This document shows positions 52,301 through 61,160 of a DNA stretch of 64,000 nucleotides, one piece after another. The DNA is taken from contig NC_079476.1 in assembly GCF_026230105.1 (NCBI RefSeq), positions 31,548,559 to 31,612,558 of the forward strand, read 5' to 3'. The notes beneath the pieces were generated by a model, which had not been told where the DNA came from, searched no databases, and saw nothing but the letters and a program-made list of their open reading frames with translations. This DNA is from Diorhabda sublineata. Its lineage: Eukaryota > Arthropoda > Insecta > Coleoptera > Chrysomelidae. The translations under genes were made by a program, and so were the position numbers. Each line of letters opens with the position of its first letter. Position 1 is the stretch's first letter.

Positions 52301-55300
52301 CATGAAATTTGGTCAATAATACCTATCGAAATGTAAATTATTCCTAGAACTTCTTAAATTGAATATATACTTTTAAAAAATGTTGACTGGTAATTTTTGT
52401 TATGAGGCTTTAATTGTAAACTTATGTAGCTAAAACGTAGCTAAAGTGGATTTAGTTCACTCTTATTCTGAACCCTCCATTTACTCGATAGGAGGACATG
52501 TAATAATGTTTATTTGGTACTTAAAACCCACTGACCATGTGACATTATCGGGGACTCTACATTCTCACACTAAATACGTCGAAACTCCCAAAAAATTGAA
52601 TAATACAATTCATTAAATAAAAACCTCCATATGTACAGCTGCCCGAAAATCAAACAGTACTGAAAGTTAACACTAAGGGTACGCATAAATTCTAATACGG
52701 ATTCTGATTCACCCCCGTACTGATTACAGCTGAAGGTCACATATCTTTTAATATTGTCTCAAAATAGCATTAATATCTTATAGATGTGTTCACTTTCTGC
52801 AGTTAAACTGTGACTCATTAAAGGAATGGCACTTGTTTGTTTTAACATTTCTATTTTAAGATAACGCTGAAACATGTAGTTTCGAAATAATAAAAGTGTC
52901 TGCTGTGGTTATCGTCTAAATATCCGACGTCTGTTTTAAACCAAGTTTTTCATAATTGTAGGAAATACTTTTTGAAATCGATGTTAAGAATAGAAAATGT
53001 TCATCATATTCTAATTTGGATTGACATATTTTGATATTTTTAAACGTATGCGAGAATCGTTCAAAAATATGAACGCGAGTATTGGAAATTATTTTGGAAC
53101 TAATATTAGGAGTAATCTGAGAAAAAGGGCAAATTTATTTTCGTAGTACAGCATTAGCGAAAGCAAATAAGTTTGAACATTAGCGAAAGCAAATAAGTTT
53201 GAAGTTCAAACTGGTAGTTCTTGAGACAGTTAAGAGTCGATTATTGCATAACGGTGATTCAACACAGTAGTAGTCATACCTAAACATCCACCTTGCCTGA
53301 TTTGGCAATGTGTGATTTTTGGTTATTCCTTAACCAAAAGAAAAATGGACATTGGAGGAGTAGATAGATGAAGCAATGGATGAATTTTTAAGAGATGGCT
53401 TCAAGCTTCTAGGTTGAGAAAGCTTCGGAAGTGCATTGATGTAGGTGGTGATAACATTGGACAAAATTATTTTCCTATAACGACTTGTAGTTCTCTTGTA
53501 TCTCAGAATATACAGGCGATTTAAAAATAATAGCAGGTAGTTATTTCTAAGCTTCCTTAATTGTATTTTCTACAGACATGATAGTAATAACTTAACAAGG
53601 TTTAACTACTCTAAAGTTAAAGCCAGTTCTTTCTCGGTTTACATAAACTTATAAACATTATAATTCATTTCTCGACCTTGATATGAATTAATTCTTTGAA
53701 CTACCCATGCTACTATTCAGAAAGTCATAAATTATATTACTATAAATTATAATTTGTAAACTAATGTAATTATTCAATGAAATAAATCATAGTGGTGAAT
53801 CTCCACAAATGATTAGGTCTAACTGATTACTAAATTACTTATTAACAATAAAATATAAAAATGTGTACTTTATATAATTATGCGAGGGCTGCTACTTAAG
53901 TTTTGAGATAGACAAATAAAAATCTTTATAGTTGGATTTATGGGCTTATTTGCTTGCGTTTGAATCAACTGCCGAAGCATTTTTTCCATTCCGATTGAGG
54001 TACCTACAAAACATGCGATTTGAACGCATCAACCGCTTCTTCAGGTGTAGAAAAACGTTGACCTTGCAATTTATTTTCGATCTGCGAGTATAAGAAGAAA
54101 TATTGGATGCCAAACAAGAATTGTGCGGCGGATAACCCATCAATTCGATTTTTTGACTATTCAAAAACGTTTTTGTTTGAACCGATGTGTGAGAACTCGT
54201 ATTGTCATGATGGTGAATGATAGTATGCTGCGATTAGTTTCCTGATTTTATCGATCAAACAAATGTTGGTGTACCATCCCGAATTGACTGTTCTACGTTG
54301 CTCTAATAGAACGATGGCGACATGTCCAGTTACTCCGGAACAACACGCGACCATTTGTTTCGAAGTGCTTCATGCGCGAACAACTTTTGTTAGATTTGGC
54401 TCTTCTTTCAAGACCCATACACTCGATTGATGTTTAGTTTCGGTTTCATAGGCATAGATCCATTATTCGTGACCTGTCATAAATTATAGACATATCAGCC
54501 GATTTTGGACGACCTACACGAAATTCATCCTGTAGCGACGTGTGACGGCGATTGAATTCGGAGAACCAGCGAAAAACGGTGGCTCCACATGGTGTTTCAT
54601 CTTCTAAACAGTTGATCGGTACACTGCTGTTGGCTTAATCCACCTCAAAAGCCATAGAAAATCATTGCACGATGTTTCAAGTATCTGTAAATAACTTAAA
54701 TGGCATTTGTATGACAACACGTTCTGATTTCATTCACCATTGAAAATGTCAGACTGATGATGGCGATGTCAGATTTGACATATTCACATCAGTGTTGTCA
54801 TATTTCAAAACTTGAGTAGCAACTCTCGTAATAAGAATTGGAAACACATTATTTTCTCAAAAGTTAAATCAATAGTTTACAGTCAATAGAAGACTCAAAA
54901 GAGAATTCATGCGAATAGTTTTAAATTTTTGAAATAGGTACATTTCAAAAAATGGACTATTTTTATTCCTTGCTCCTTTTTTCGTCACACATTGTTTATG
55001 GCAAAAAACACGTTCGTTCCAAACCGCTACTGCACAAATACTATAATAGTGACGTAAACGTGTTTTGGGATGTACATAGACAAGATATCTAGATACACAA
55101 CGCACTACTCGTTTTTTCCCTCACTCGTCTAGGGCGCCCTCTAGGCGCGCAGTCTCGTTACTTAATAGGCAGACCTCGTATATAAATATTGAAAAATGGT
55201 GTTTAAAAAATTAACTTTGCGTTATTTTAAAATAATAGGAGCGATAATGATATGATAAAATAAAATTGCAAGGTACAGCAATTCGATATGATGTTTAACG

Positions 55301-58296
55301 AATCAGAGCATATTACTTGTATCATTAGCAACCGAAATATGTGACGATTTTTTTTTGGTTAACCTTACTGAAATAGAATTTTATGAACACTGCTCCGAGC
55401 TACCAAACGACAATCGCGCCAATGTTTTTGTTTGTCGCAACTAAATACCATGACACCTGCAAGCAACCTGGCGTTTAAAAAGAGAAAATTAATAAAATTG
55501 CAACGTTTCGTGAGTTTTGATATTTAAAGAATTGTTTCTATGTCACGTAACAATAAACGACGACGTTGAGGTTATTTATTGTATTAAATTTCCAAATAAT
55601 TTTCTAAAAACCAAGTGGATCATAGAATTTATCATTCAACATCTTGTTTAACACGACCGAATGAATGTACATCTTCAACAAGAATTATAGAGATATCGAT
55701 ATACGTCCAGTTCATACAGCTACATTCTCAAATATTCAATGATATATGTTATCTGGTTTTTTTAGTATAGAGTTGAAAATAATGTAAATTCAAATTAGAA
55801 CGAATATATGTAAAACCTAAATATTTTTCAGTACTTTAATTAGTTTGAAACGTAAGATTAACAACTACATATTGAGACAGTAAACTGTTTAATGTATTTA
55901 GGGTATATCGAGATTTTAATGTTAACCGTAAAGTGTTGTTCAACTGTTGAAAAACCCATCCATCATTAAATGTTGTTTTAGAATTTATATAAAACACCTC
56001 ACTAATATTCAAATCGTATATCAAATTATGAGTTACACTTTGGAATAAATATAAAATAAATCAATCAAATTGGAAAGTAAAATATTTGTAGACTTTACAT
56101 TACGAATAATTAGATAAAACTACCGTTAGACAGTTATTTTGAGACTTCACATCACACTAATACAGTAGTGTTTATATTAATTAAAGAGAATTATTTTAGT
56201 TGTTAATTGAAAATTAGTTTTTCCTGGAACAACAATAAAAAGTCACGTAAATATGATCCTGAAAGTGCTCAGTTTCACGGAATGATTTGTAAGTAGTTTA
56301 TTGCATTCAAAAGTGACCATATGAAGACGGATGATACTAAGTGTTAATTACTATCACTAAGTTAGAAATGGGTAATAAACCACGACATTGTACTTAGCGC
56401 AAAAATGTTATTTGTCGCAACTGTTGAGTTACTACCCTTAGGAAACTCAAAAATCATATAATGCCGTATGAATTCAAGCGAAGAGCCTTAAACAATGTGA
56501 TAAAAGAGAAAAACAAATTAACTACAGTAATAAGATTTGTGGTAGTTTATACTTGAGAAATTTGGGTTCTTAATCAAATGGAGAAGCTACAGTGTTGACG
56601 ATAGGGAAGGAAAATTTTTAGAATTCTTAGAGTTAACAAAAAAAAGATGAAGGGAAATAGCCACTAATTAGTTATTATACACAGTGAGCTGGATATGAGA
56701 TGTTGTGAAAAGACAAAGACTAAAATGATTGGAGTACGTGGAGCGGTTGGAGATGATGCTATACAGAAATCCAATCGAGAAAGAAAAATATAAAGGTAGA
56801 TATGCCAAAAAAAGTAAGAAACAGTTGAGTTAAGAAAAGAAAGAAAAAACACAATGACTAAAAAAATATATGGGTAGGTATTGCAAAAGAAAGTAAGAAT
56901 AAGTTGAGTTAGCAAAAGAAGGGCGGAGAAGAGCCAGTAATTAGTTGAAATTTATTATACCCAGTTAGCTGGATATGGGATATTGTGAAAGTACAAAGAC
57001 TTAAATGGTTGGAGCACGTGGAACTTTTGGTTAGGTAGAAACTTTAGTTAAGAAAGTCTATAAGTACCACTAGAATGGCGCTATCTCCAATTCTTATCGT
57101 GCACCAAAGTAAAACTAAAAAACATCTAAATCTAATATGAAATGTTATTGATTAATGCAAAAAACCCGAGTTTCAGATTAAAGACAAAACAAAAAAAGCG
57201 AACCCAACTTTGTTGAAACCATTGTGGAGAGATTATGTTTCTCTATTTGCAATTAGAATCACTTATAGCTGATTGTATCATTCTTTGAAGATACTCGTAT
57301 AGCTTAGAACCCCGACAATATGTTATTTCCTTCGGAGAAAGGCCATATCGTCGGCTAAATCGCAAACATCGTAACTCCATAGCACCAAATTTTAAGTAGA
57401 CACAAAAAACTTAATGATGAAAAAAATTCAATGAAGACTTGACGTGTTTTTTTTAATTAAGCGTAGAAATAGTGGCCAGATATTAAATTTCAAAAATAAT
57501 TGAAAAAAAAAACAGTACAAATAAATTAACACGGATTGCTGTTAACTTTCAACAAAATGAGGAGCTGAAGTTACGAGGCTTAGACATTTAAATTGTATTG
57601 GATTTTTTTGATCCATCACGAGTTTTTATGTTATATCATAAATTAGATATTTAATGGTATCAAAATGTTGATATAAGAAAAAAACGGAGCTACATGGTTT
57701 GCAACCTAAGCCAACGATATGTAATTTTAATAACGAACAGTGATAATAAAAATCAATCATACCTAATATTTTGGATACATTTCTCAAATTATAAATTTTT
57801 TTCCGTTATTAAAGCGAAATGCACTGATCCGGTCCTACATAGCTTAGTCAAAATAATTTAGCTACCCAAAATTCACTTTAAAATACGTTATTTTTTGAAA
57901 CACACAAACAATTTGTCAGTGTTGGATAAAAAAATAATTAAGAGCATAGCTCTTGCTTAATGAAATTTGTATAATACCTGTATAATTTATTCATTGAATT
58001 GAAATGAGAAAGTGTCGTTTATCATCTAATTCTTGATGAATAAGGAAGCAATCGTAAATTTTATGTTAATCATAGCGGAATTTTATGTAAAATGGTCTTT
58101 TATTTATTATATATTAAACAACGTAACGGTGGAGACACTAAATATAATTTTATTTTCAGATTCACATTCGTCTTTTATAATGTATCCTTCAAATTTGCCA
58201 TGGCTGAATAATAAATTAAACAAATTAACTCTTGCTACGTTCGACGAGGAGGGCAGATGTATCGGCCAAATGGGTTCATGGACTCTCAGTTATTAA
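34306..58296 (+). CDS. FRMD8: FERM domain-containing protein 8 (FRMD8/Bili-like), six coding exons
   Basis: Coding exons: 34306-34516, 36467-36632, 41932-42279, 49100-49229, 50309-50570, 58160-58296. Phases agree and the sum of 1254 nt gives 417 residues (human FRMD8: 464). Matches to the family: VFSLWMISPLL and LELQLKPTDKPYNLRKSW (F1 lobe, about 1-100), RNVFFSPYLEEKIK, LIELLYEEAQYNILQGRYPC and ARIELGPYNPQQ (F2, about 120-240), LPFYGSAFFEGQIEQPV, then VLLLGLKFEEFSWEYA (F3, PH-like, 241-372). Exon 6 encodes a 45-residue tail with KLTLATFDEEGRCIGQMGSW. Family role: FRMD8/iTAP binds iRhom at the membrane and stabilises ADAM17 sheddase complexes; fly Bili dampens Wnt signalling. The start is the first Met after a pyrimidine-rich acceptor at 34293, so a non-coding 5' exon is likely. 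The acceptors of exons 3 and 5 (ttttgaag, cgtttaag) are weak. Exon 6 is less certain than the rest. Confidence 0.9.
34525..36000 (-). mobile_element. R1/Jockey-like non-LTR retrotransposon fragment in FRMD8 intron 1
   Basis: The minus strand carries an RT C-terminal part: EIIDWAEYNRLEVNPEKTVL, KAKYLGLILDSELSWKRNVE and ICRKMFGRKWELQPK (35815-35450), then LAVYGAVVWWEAMN and KVQRLAAIGITG (35495-35360). A CAECSEEEESIEHLMCHC knuckle (34730-34670) follows. RNase H between them is broken or deleted. The element's 3' end lies within a few tens of bases of the FRMD8 exon 1 donor at 34517. Confidence 0.88.
36980..37455 (-). mobile_element. Tc1/mariner-like transposase C-terminal relic in FRMD8 intron 2
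   Basis: The minus strand contains MWFQKDGATCPTA and GPVNWPPISCDLTPLDYFLW, then EANIEALIPVLPADMLERV, in shifting frames from about 37300 to 37020. This follows the insect mariner-like pattern of MWFQQDGATCHTA, NWPPRSCDLTPLDYFLWG and IPxEMLERV. Stops and frame shifts show it is dead. Confidence 0.85.
37460..40135. other. FRMD8 intron 2, no gene recognised
   Basis: About 2.7 kb of AT-rich intron. Reading frames are short and do not resemble known proteins. At 38930-39170 there is a locally GC-richer piece with the words aaaagccgggcacggttt and aaaaagcctacccggctt, possibly part of an unidentified repeat. Confidence 0.4.
40140..40690 (-). mobile_element. IS630/Tc1-type DDE transposase C-terminal relic
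   Basis: The minus strand includes LLRLSPYHCIFNPIELTWAN, VKSELRKCNQSPELSKEVVE, then LWKNCVGHVIKEEDYY (40380-40160). This matches the family pattern LPPYHCxxNPIELIWAQVK...WxKCxxHVxKxED. Upstream, 40680-40560, reads IVRWQQDYLHQIKDYR and HIIYLDEI, a likely first catalytic Asp segment. The frame is interrupted, so I call a relic. It differs from the mariner copies in this window. Confidence 0.8.
40925..41480 (-). mobile_element. Mariner transposase relic in FRMD8 intron 2
   Basis: Minus-strand frames 41358-41119 and 41216-40959 carry SKWTAAGEQRPKRPKAQQSA, GKVIASIFWYAHGILFIDYF and GETINSEYYRV, then LLPHPSYSPGLASSDYWQF and KKFSSNEEGITETEAYFEVK. This is the mariner catalytic core order with the FWDxxG first-Asp region changed (FWYAHG in place of FWD) and the HDNAPAHT box lost at a frame break. 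Both changes argue for an inactive copy. Confidence 0.9.
42840..42965. repeat. Partial copy of the long inverted-repeat arm found at 61.8-62.9 kb
   Basis: The segment from ttttgacgtttcgactt to gacctaaaatcaagaagat shares its second half, including the acagaaaagacctaaaatca block, with the right arm at 62870-62935. The first half has the gacgtttcgactt word in the opposite orientation. This shows the arm belongs to a dispersed family. Confidence 0.6.
42990..43290 (-). mobile_element. Non-LTR retrotransposon RT tail fragment
   Basis: The minus strand reads LLSRKLTLILYKTIIRSIVI (about 43260-43200), then LRHVERMNEERAIKKIYRGR and VEEKEKLNVPEKYGW (43130-43020). That is the thumb and C-terminal tail of an RTE-like or related RT. 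Confidence 0.75.
43445..44450 (+). mobile_element. Mariner-family relic interrupted by a retroelement tail
   Basis: The plus strand shows NWSQLFRWGRDLLKDDPREG, CPLTVTTPVNIRLVKKIVIS (43560-43690), then after a foreign block LPHDNAPVSTASLDNATVHE and CGFTEIEHTTYSSDLVLFD (44165-44285). A DLTAKMKSSS tail follows. This is the helix-turn-helix end followed by the HDNAPAHT and YSPDLAPSD motifs of mariner. Between them, 43775-43975 is a minus-strand retroelement piece. Confidence 0.85.
43775..43975 (-). mobile_element. Non-LTR RT tail nested inside the mariner relic
   Basis: On the minus strand this encodes AHRRMEESRLPRIVLEGKPI and GKRQPGRPPKRWIDSWQ, the standard tail GHVxRMEExRLPKxxL...GRPRKRW of a non-LTR reverse transcriptase. 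It separates the N-terminal and C-terminal halves of the mariner ORF and so inserted after it. Confidence 0.8.
44451..45140. other. FRMD8 intron 3, nothing recognised
   Basis: AT-rich sequence with no coding signal or clear repeat that I can name. Confidence 0.35.
45141..45537. mobile_element. Candidate MITE with imperfect terminal inverted repeats of about 35-40 bp
   Basis: The left end atcatggtcttactagaggt (45151-45170), followed by ctggaaa, is the inverted complement of the right end tttccagacctgtatgtaag (45499-45518), followed by accgtgat, with a few mismatches. The interior has no ORF. The size of about 0.4 kb and the inverted ends fit a non-autonomous DNA transposon. I could not define the target-site duplication. 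Confidence 0.6.
45812..46024 (-). CDS. Uncharacterised codon-like ORF or exon inside FRMD8 intron 3
   Basis: A minus-strand frame of 70 residues includes IHSTLMVAIEGRIHIENLTK and EDCEAFHALLRIYKRLLDRL and ends at a stop at 45812-45814. It looks protein-like, with amphipathic, Leu-rich helices. It has no ATG at its open end; the first codon, at 46024, is TTG, and the first ATG is well inside. It could be a terminal exon of a gene nested in the FRMD8 intron, with a weak acceptor (atatcaag) at about 46031, or a remnant of a transposon protein. I do not recognise the family and found no partner exon. Confidence 0.3.
   Translation of the reverse strand: MAKIQNKFSRLESTIKIHSTLMVAIEGRIHIENLTKEDCEAFHALLRIYKRLLDRLGGQSIGFRQLILYI
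46150..46960 (+). mobile_element. Crypton-like tyrosine recombinase relic in FRMD8 intron 3
   Basis: Plus-strand text begins ATAASMNLLPEQSRAQYSQE and FNSFMEWRTKNGIKSFTERV (46155-46285). It goes on with DYRPKKSKTFTLEEINKFLL and QAPDDHFLIHKV (46430-46520), IFGIAGALRREEL (46570-46605), FRRSSASLLVDSVGDI (46735-46780), and IQLKKHCGWKSNIVADGYVD (46780-46840). These match insect Crypton-type recombinases: the catalytic Arg near RREEL, the RRSSATLL region, the H-GW segment and the final Tyr in VADGY. Several frame shifts and a disrupted HxxR box show that it is inactive. Confidence 0.8.
46961..48245. other. FRMD8 intron 3, no gene recognised; GC-richer patch at 47.4-47.5 and 47.7-47.8 kb
   Basis: No supported coding sequence. 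Two patches stand out by base composition: 47390-47520 with gtgcgatgagcgcacgtgca, and 47740-47825 with gtgcgctcgatgcacgcatt. They share gcgc...gatgca words and may be parts of one degraded repeat, but I cannot name it. Confidence 0.35.
48250..48590 (+). mobile_element. Short mariner C-terminal fragment
   Basis: In the plus-strand reading, LIEHPSFSLDLARCDF (48370-48418) matches the mariner HPPYSPDLAPCDF motif. The 120 bases after it, from cttcaagcttctatgttgag, are similar to the fragment at 53400-53520. The rest of the element is missing. Confidence 0.65.
49387..49605 (-). mobile_element. Truncated mariner end, second copy of the 53.9-kb element
   Basis: The sequence starting agggctgcttatacttaaat and running through gacaaataaaaa, ggatttatgggcttatt-like and cttcttcaggtg-like words follows the end of the mariner copy at 53882-54100 closely, in the same orientation. 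Only this one end is present. It lies in FRMD8 intron 4, just before the inverted-repeat element at 49700. Confidence 0.75.
49700..50182. mobile_element. Inverted-repeat element with arms of about 115 bp (MITE or foldback)
   Basis: The left arm starts tacagggtgtttcaaaaaag and includes gtgatcccgtctctaggata and cgtattcaagataaagg. The right arm ends with the inverted complements cctttatcttgaatacg, tatcctagagacgggatcac and aataccctgta. Roughly 115 bases pair with some 15 mismatches. The interior of about 250 bases has no ORF. TA at both ends is compatible with a Tc1/mariner-type duplication. It sits in FRMD8 intron 4. Confidence 0.85.
51070..52090 (+). mobile_element. Decayed transposon-associated ORF (DUF7869-like pattern)
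   Basis: Plus-strand frames contain FDLQKALPFLKLTTSIDYRK (about 51270-51330) and LIPGHLFLSNNTEFGIIDRA, then DVPGDWYKITKAAIVKKPQF (51565-51712), followed after a break by a WMRFER segment near 51805. The order (FDLQKALPxPxLxTSxxYY, PGHTxMExDxxFxxIE, VPxxW) recalls a transposon-linked protein very common in insect genomes and often labelled DUF7869. The family name is from memory and not certain. Many stops; a relic in FRMD8 intron 5. Confidence 0.55.
52091..53279. other. FRMD8 intron 5, nothing recognised
   Basis: AT-rich intron with no coding signal. A short direct repeat of 26 bases, containing agcgaaagcaaataagtttg, occurs twice in tandem near 53156 and 53182. Confidence 0.4.
53280..53530 (+). 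mobile_element. Short mariner C-terminal fragment related to 48.3-48.6 kb
   Basis: Plus-strand reading gives KHPPCLIWQCVIFGYSLTKR (53283-53342) in place of the mariner HPPYSPDLAPCDF segment, then LRKLRKCIDVGGDNIGQNYF (53415-53475), the mariner tail. Both this piece and the one at 48.3 kb share cttcaagcttcta-gttgag and later words. Confidence 0.65.
53882..54830 (-). mobile_element. Near full-length mariner element with inverted ends, dead transposase
   Basis: The ends are inverted copies: gagggctgctacttaagttt at 53884 against aaaacttgagtagcaactct near 54806. The minus strand encodes mariner transposase pieces: HHHDNTSSHTSVQTKTFLNS, QKIELMGYPPHNSCLASN and RLMRSNRMFCRYLNRNGKNA (54220-53960), and earlier SRVVPE and KSQI. 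The third motif is damaged: PPHNSCLAS in place of PPYSPDLAP. Stops are frequent. The length of about 950 bp is short for a mariner of about 1.3 kb, so there are internal deletions. Confidence 0.88.
54831..56589. other. FRMD8 intron 5, nothing recognised
   Basis: AT-rich sequence. A minus-strand 78-codon frame at 54869-55105 has no family resemblance. The GC-richer word ctagggcgccctctaggcgc at 55128-55147 is a small palindrome, gcgccctctaggcgc. Confidence 0.4.
56590..57045 (+). repeat. Tandemly duplicated retroelement tail fragment
   Basis: The block near 56665-56750, with agctggatatgagatgttgt then RQRLKxLEYVERL coding text, repeats at 56955-57035 with agctggatatgggatattgt then VQRLKWLEHVE. 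In between, segments with agatatgccaaaaaaagtaa and ggtattgcaaaagaaagtaa also repeat. The RLKWLEHVERL pattern is the tail of a non-LTR RT (usually LRWxGHVERM). Two diverged copies lie head to tail, about 290 bases apart. Confidence 0.65.
57046..58159. other. End of FRMD8 intron 5, nothing recognised
   Basis: AT-rich intron. It ends at the acceptor tattttcag at 58159 before the last coding exon. Confidence 0.45.
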
Positions 58297-58459
58297 CTGA
58301 TTCTCGATGATTTATTAGTTTTTGAAACTACATTGCTGGCAACGTACTTTGAAAATTGGTTAATCCGTATCGAAGAAAAGCCAATCGGATATGAAGATAA
58401 AACTAAGGGAAATATTGCGTTTGAGTTCAGTTTAAATGTCAAAATTTCAGAGTATTTTA

Positions 58460-58465
58460 AATAAA
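58460..58465 (+). promoter_or_regulatory. Likely polyadenylation signal of FRMD8
   Basis: AATAAA lies 164 bases after the FRMD8 stop at 58294-58296. Confidence 0.45.
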
Positions 58466-58509
58466 TCAATTCCTATATTAAATGTGCAATTTAATGATGA
58501 TTTTTTTTT

Positions 58510-58910
58510 ATTTTCACGATAATAAAAACCCTTGTTCTGTTTTTATGTAAAAAGCAAGCATCAGAAGGTGGCTTGCCGTGTGGAGATGCCTTCTGTAGTT
58601 TGTAGTGTTCGGAAAAGACGTGCCTTGGTAGCTAATTCCACAGGGCTGCACTCCTCCAAAGAAAGGAATCCGGATTATTTGTCGTTCTGAGCGTTTGCCG
58701 GCGAACTTGTTGTTCATAAGCCACGTATGCCTAGTAAGTGGGACAACCCTCCCATATCCATAAGATAAAACTCTTTCTCATCACTTCGTCGATCGTCGGT
58801 GTTACAGGTTTTCTGCGGTTTATCTGTAACCTGGTGAACCGGTTCACCATCCAAATGGCCGACGATAGGGAATCATGCAGCCACAGGTGTACCCGCCTGT
58901 CCCCCATTTA
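58510..58910. other. GC-richer block of unknown nature downstream of FRMD8
   Basis: This 400-base block has a clearly higher G+C content than its surroundings. It reads openly on the minus strand from 58717 to 58514, with GGVQPCGISYQGTSFPNTTN, but has no recognised domain. It may be part of a retroelement or of an untranslated region. I cannot decide. Confidence 0.35.
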
Positions 58911-60830
58911 AATTTTTCAAAAATAAAGACATAAAATTAAAAAAAAACTTACAAAAAAATCCCCAAACCGTGAAGAACCTTTTTAACTTACTATAGCTCT
59001 CTTTTCGTTCTCTTCTGGTAGATGTCGTTCGCTTTTTTTTTCTATTCAGCCTTATCCTATCTAAAAATTTTCCAAAGAATCTCTCTCTAAATATTATGTA
59101 CACCTATACACTACACCGTCCGTCAGACTTTTTGCAAATATGGAATTCTCAAGACTTGAGAAACTAGCTATTCTCTATTTCTTGCTACCGATGTAGACTG
59201 GAGATTTTATGACTTTTTTAACAATATTTAGATTACCTAGTTAAAAGTCTATACCAGCTTTCAGCTAATTCTCTCACATTCAAATGTACATTTTTCAAAA
59301 CTGAACTAGCATATTATTCCGCTTGTTTATTACTAAATTATAACTTTTTTATACTCTCCTGGTTTCTAATTATCATGGACACTTTCAATAGCAAATATAA
59401 AAATCTACAACTAATTTTCTATTTAGCTTCCCAAAATTCCGTAGACACTTATCACAGCGACTCACAAGTTTTTGTATCTCTCTTCTTAATAGAAGATTGC
59501 CGCCTGTATTTCAACCATTTTCTTTCTCTCAGATCGTCATATCGTTGAGCTGTTGACGGATATTTTCGCGAAAATTCCATTGCGAAAGCATTAATTGCAA
59601 ACTTACCAATTTACTCAAGCTTCTCATGAACCAGTTCATTAGCAGGTAACCAAAGACGGGCATCCACATCGTTATTTATCTAGAACTTGATCACGTCCTT
59701 AAATGAACTGTATGACTCCTCTTGTAATCATTGAAAAATTTGAGAGATAAATGCTTTATTGTCAAAAAATTGTTCTAATTTGTAGATAAAAGCTTGCAAA
59801 AATAATAAATAAGCATAAAAATTACTAAATAAAGATACCAATGAAATAAAATTTCAATATACAGAAGAAAACCAAAATGACTAACAAAATTATAGGTAAT
59901 AGTAATAGGTAATAATTAGTGTATAACTCCATAGCAAAAATTAATCCAGTATGTAGCTTTTCCAGAATTATATACTATTATTAGAATAGAAGAGTAGAAG
60001 GCAGTAAATATGCCCTCAAATTATTGCAAAATGCAGCAAAAGATTATATCGATTTGATTTCAATTGGCAAGTGATTGTGAATTTTTTTGCAATGTAAAAT
60101 ATTGAGCCTCGGAGATTTGCCGATAAATTTCATATGTAGAAAACGAATCACAGATATGATTGTACAAGCGACGGCATTTTCAATTAAGGCTGACATAAAT
60201 CATAAATAAGTTATACTAAGTCGACAGCAACGTACATTTTTCTGCTTGAGTCAGAGTGGATATACCTCGTATCTACCAGGATAGGATGACTAAAGCTTAG
60301 AAAATGATGATTACAGCTTTACAAAATAGGAAGTTGGAATAGTCGCTTTTTAGAAGTTTTCGCTATATTTGAAAATTCTGCCCTAGATGGATTAGTTTTA
60401 ATACTCATATGAAGAAGAAAATTGTTTTGTTGTTGGATAGATATGTAGAAAAAAGGTTTCAAGTGTGTATTTGGCAGGTGTTTCAAAATTAATTTTACGG
60501 ATAATGCTTACTTTGAAAATCGGGAGATATATTTAATTTATAATCAATAAATATATAATTGACCAAGAAAATCTAACGCTTTATAAAAATTTATTTCGTT
60601 AGATTCCATTTTACTTCACAGAATCACTTAAAAATTCCAAATTCCAATGGAATAGACGGAGATGATTATATTCGTTATAAAAATGGGTTAGGAACATCAC
60701 AAACAAGAAAAAAAAGAAAAATATCCGGCTGCGCCTCTCTGCGACTAGGCCTTGAGACTAAAAAACGGTATTAAAAAGAGATAGAAAGGAACTGATACGT
60801 GAAATTAGAGAGAGAAATACGATTCAGTAA
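58911..60830. other. Intergenic sequence, no gene seen
   Basis: AT-rich stretch with only short, low-complexity frames on both strands. No repeat was identified by eye. Confidence 0.4.
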
Positions 60831-60834
60831 TGTA

Positions 60835-60915
60835 AATTTTTCAGGGTCTCGAACCCGTCGGCGAAAGTTTAGTGACCTTATCTTAGCTGAGCAAGCTTGA
60901 TTTTGGCTTTGGCTT
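60835..60915 (-). repeat. tRNA-like box A/box B pair, likely SINE or tRNA pseudogene
   Basis: On the minus strand, ttgctcagctaagataagg resembles a polymerase III box A (TRGCNNARYNGG). About 20 bases later gggttcgagaccc matches box B (GGTTCGANNCC) with the T-loop stem GGG/CCC. No proper acceptor stem or anticodon arm is visible, so this is more like a tRNA-derived SINE head than a working tRNA gene. Confidence 0.45.
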
Positions 60916-61054
60916 GGCGGCCCCAGCCTTGTGTACGGTGTAAGTTGAAACACATTGCGCTCTTCTTACAGGGTGTGTGTATGCTGTTCAAATTTTATAA
61001 TTCGCCATAAAAATTCGAAAAACTGATTTAAGGAAATATGTCTACAGAGTAATA

Positions 61055-61160
61055 TTATAATTTATTCATCCTTAATAATATTATAAATGTGAATGTAAGT
61101 TTGTTTGTTACATATTCAACCGAAAACTATTCAACCGATCATCAAAAAAAATATAAAACA
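61055..61160. repeat. Dispersed insect repeat tail
   Basis: The run aatattataaatgtgaatgt, followed by aagtttgtttgtta and a ttcaaccgatcatca segment, has the form of a repeat that is very common in insect genomes (usually ...aagtttgtttgttacgc...accgatttt...). It is probably the end of a non-autonomous element. Recognition is from general memory of such sequences. Confidence 0.4.

Noticed and set aside
58873..59103. 76-codon minus-strand ORF rich in Lys, Arg and Phe
   Set aside because: Composition-driven frame with no domain; part of an AT-rich stretch.
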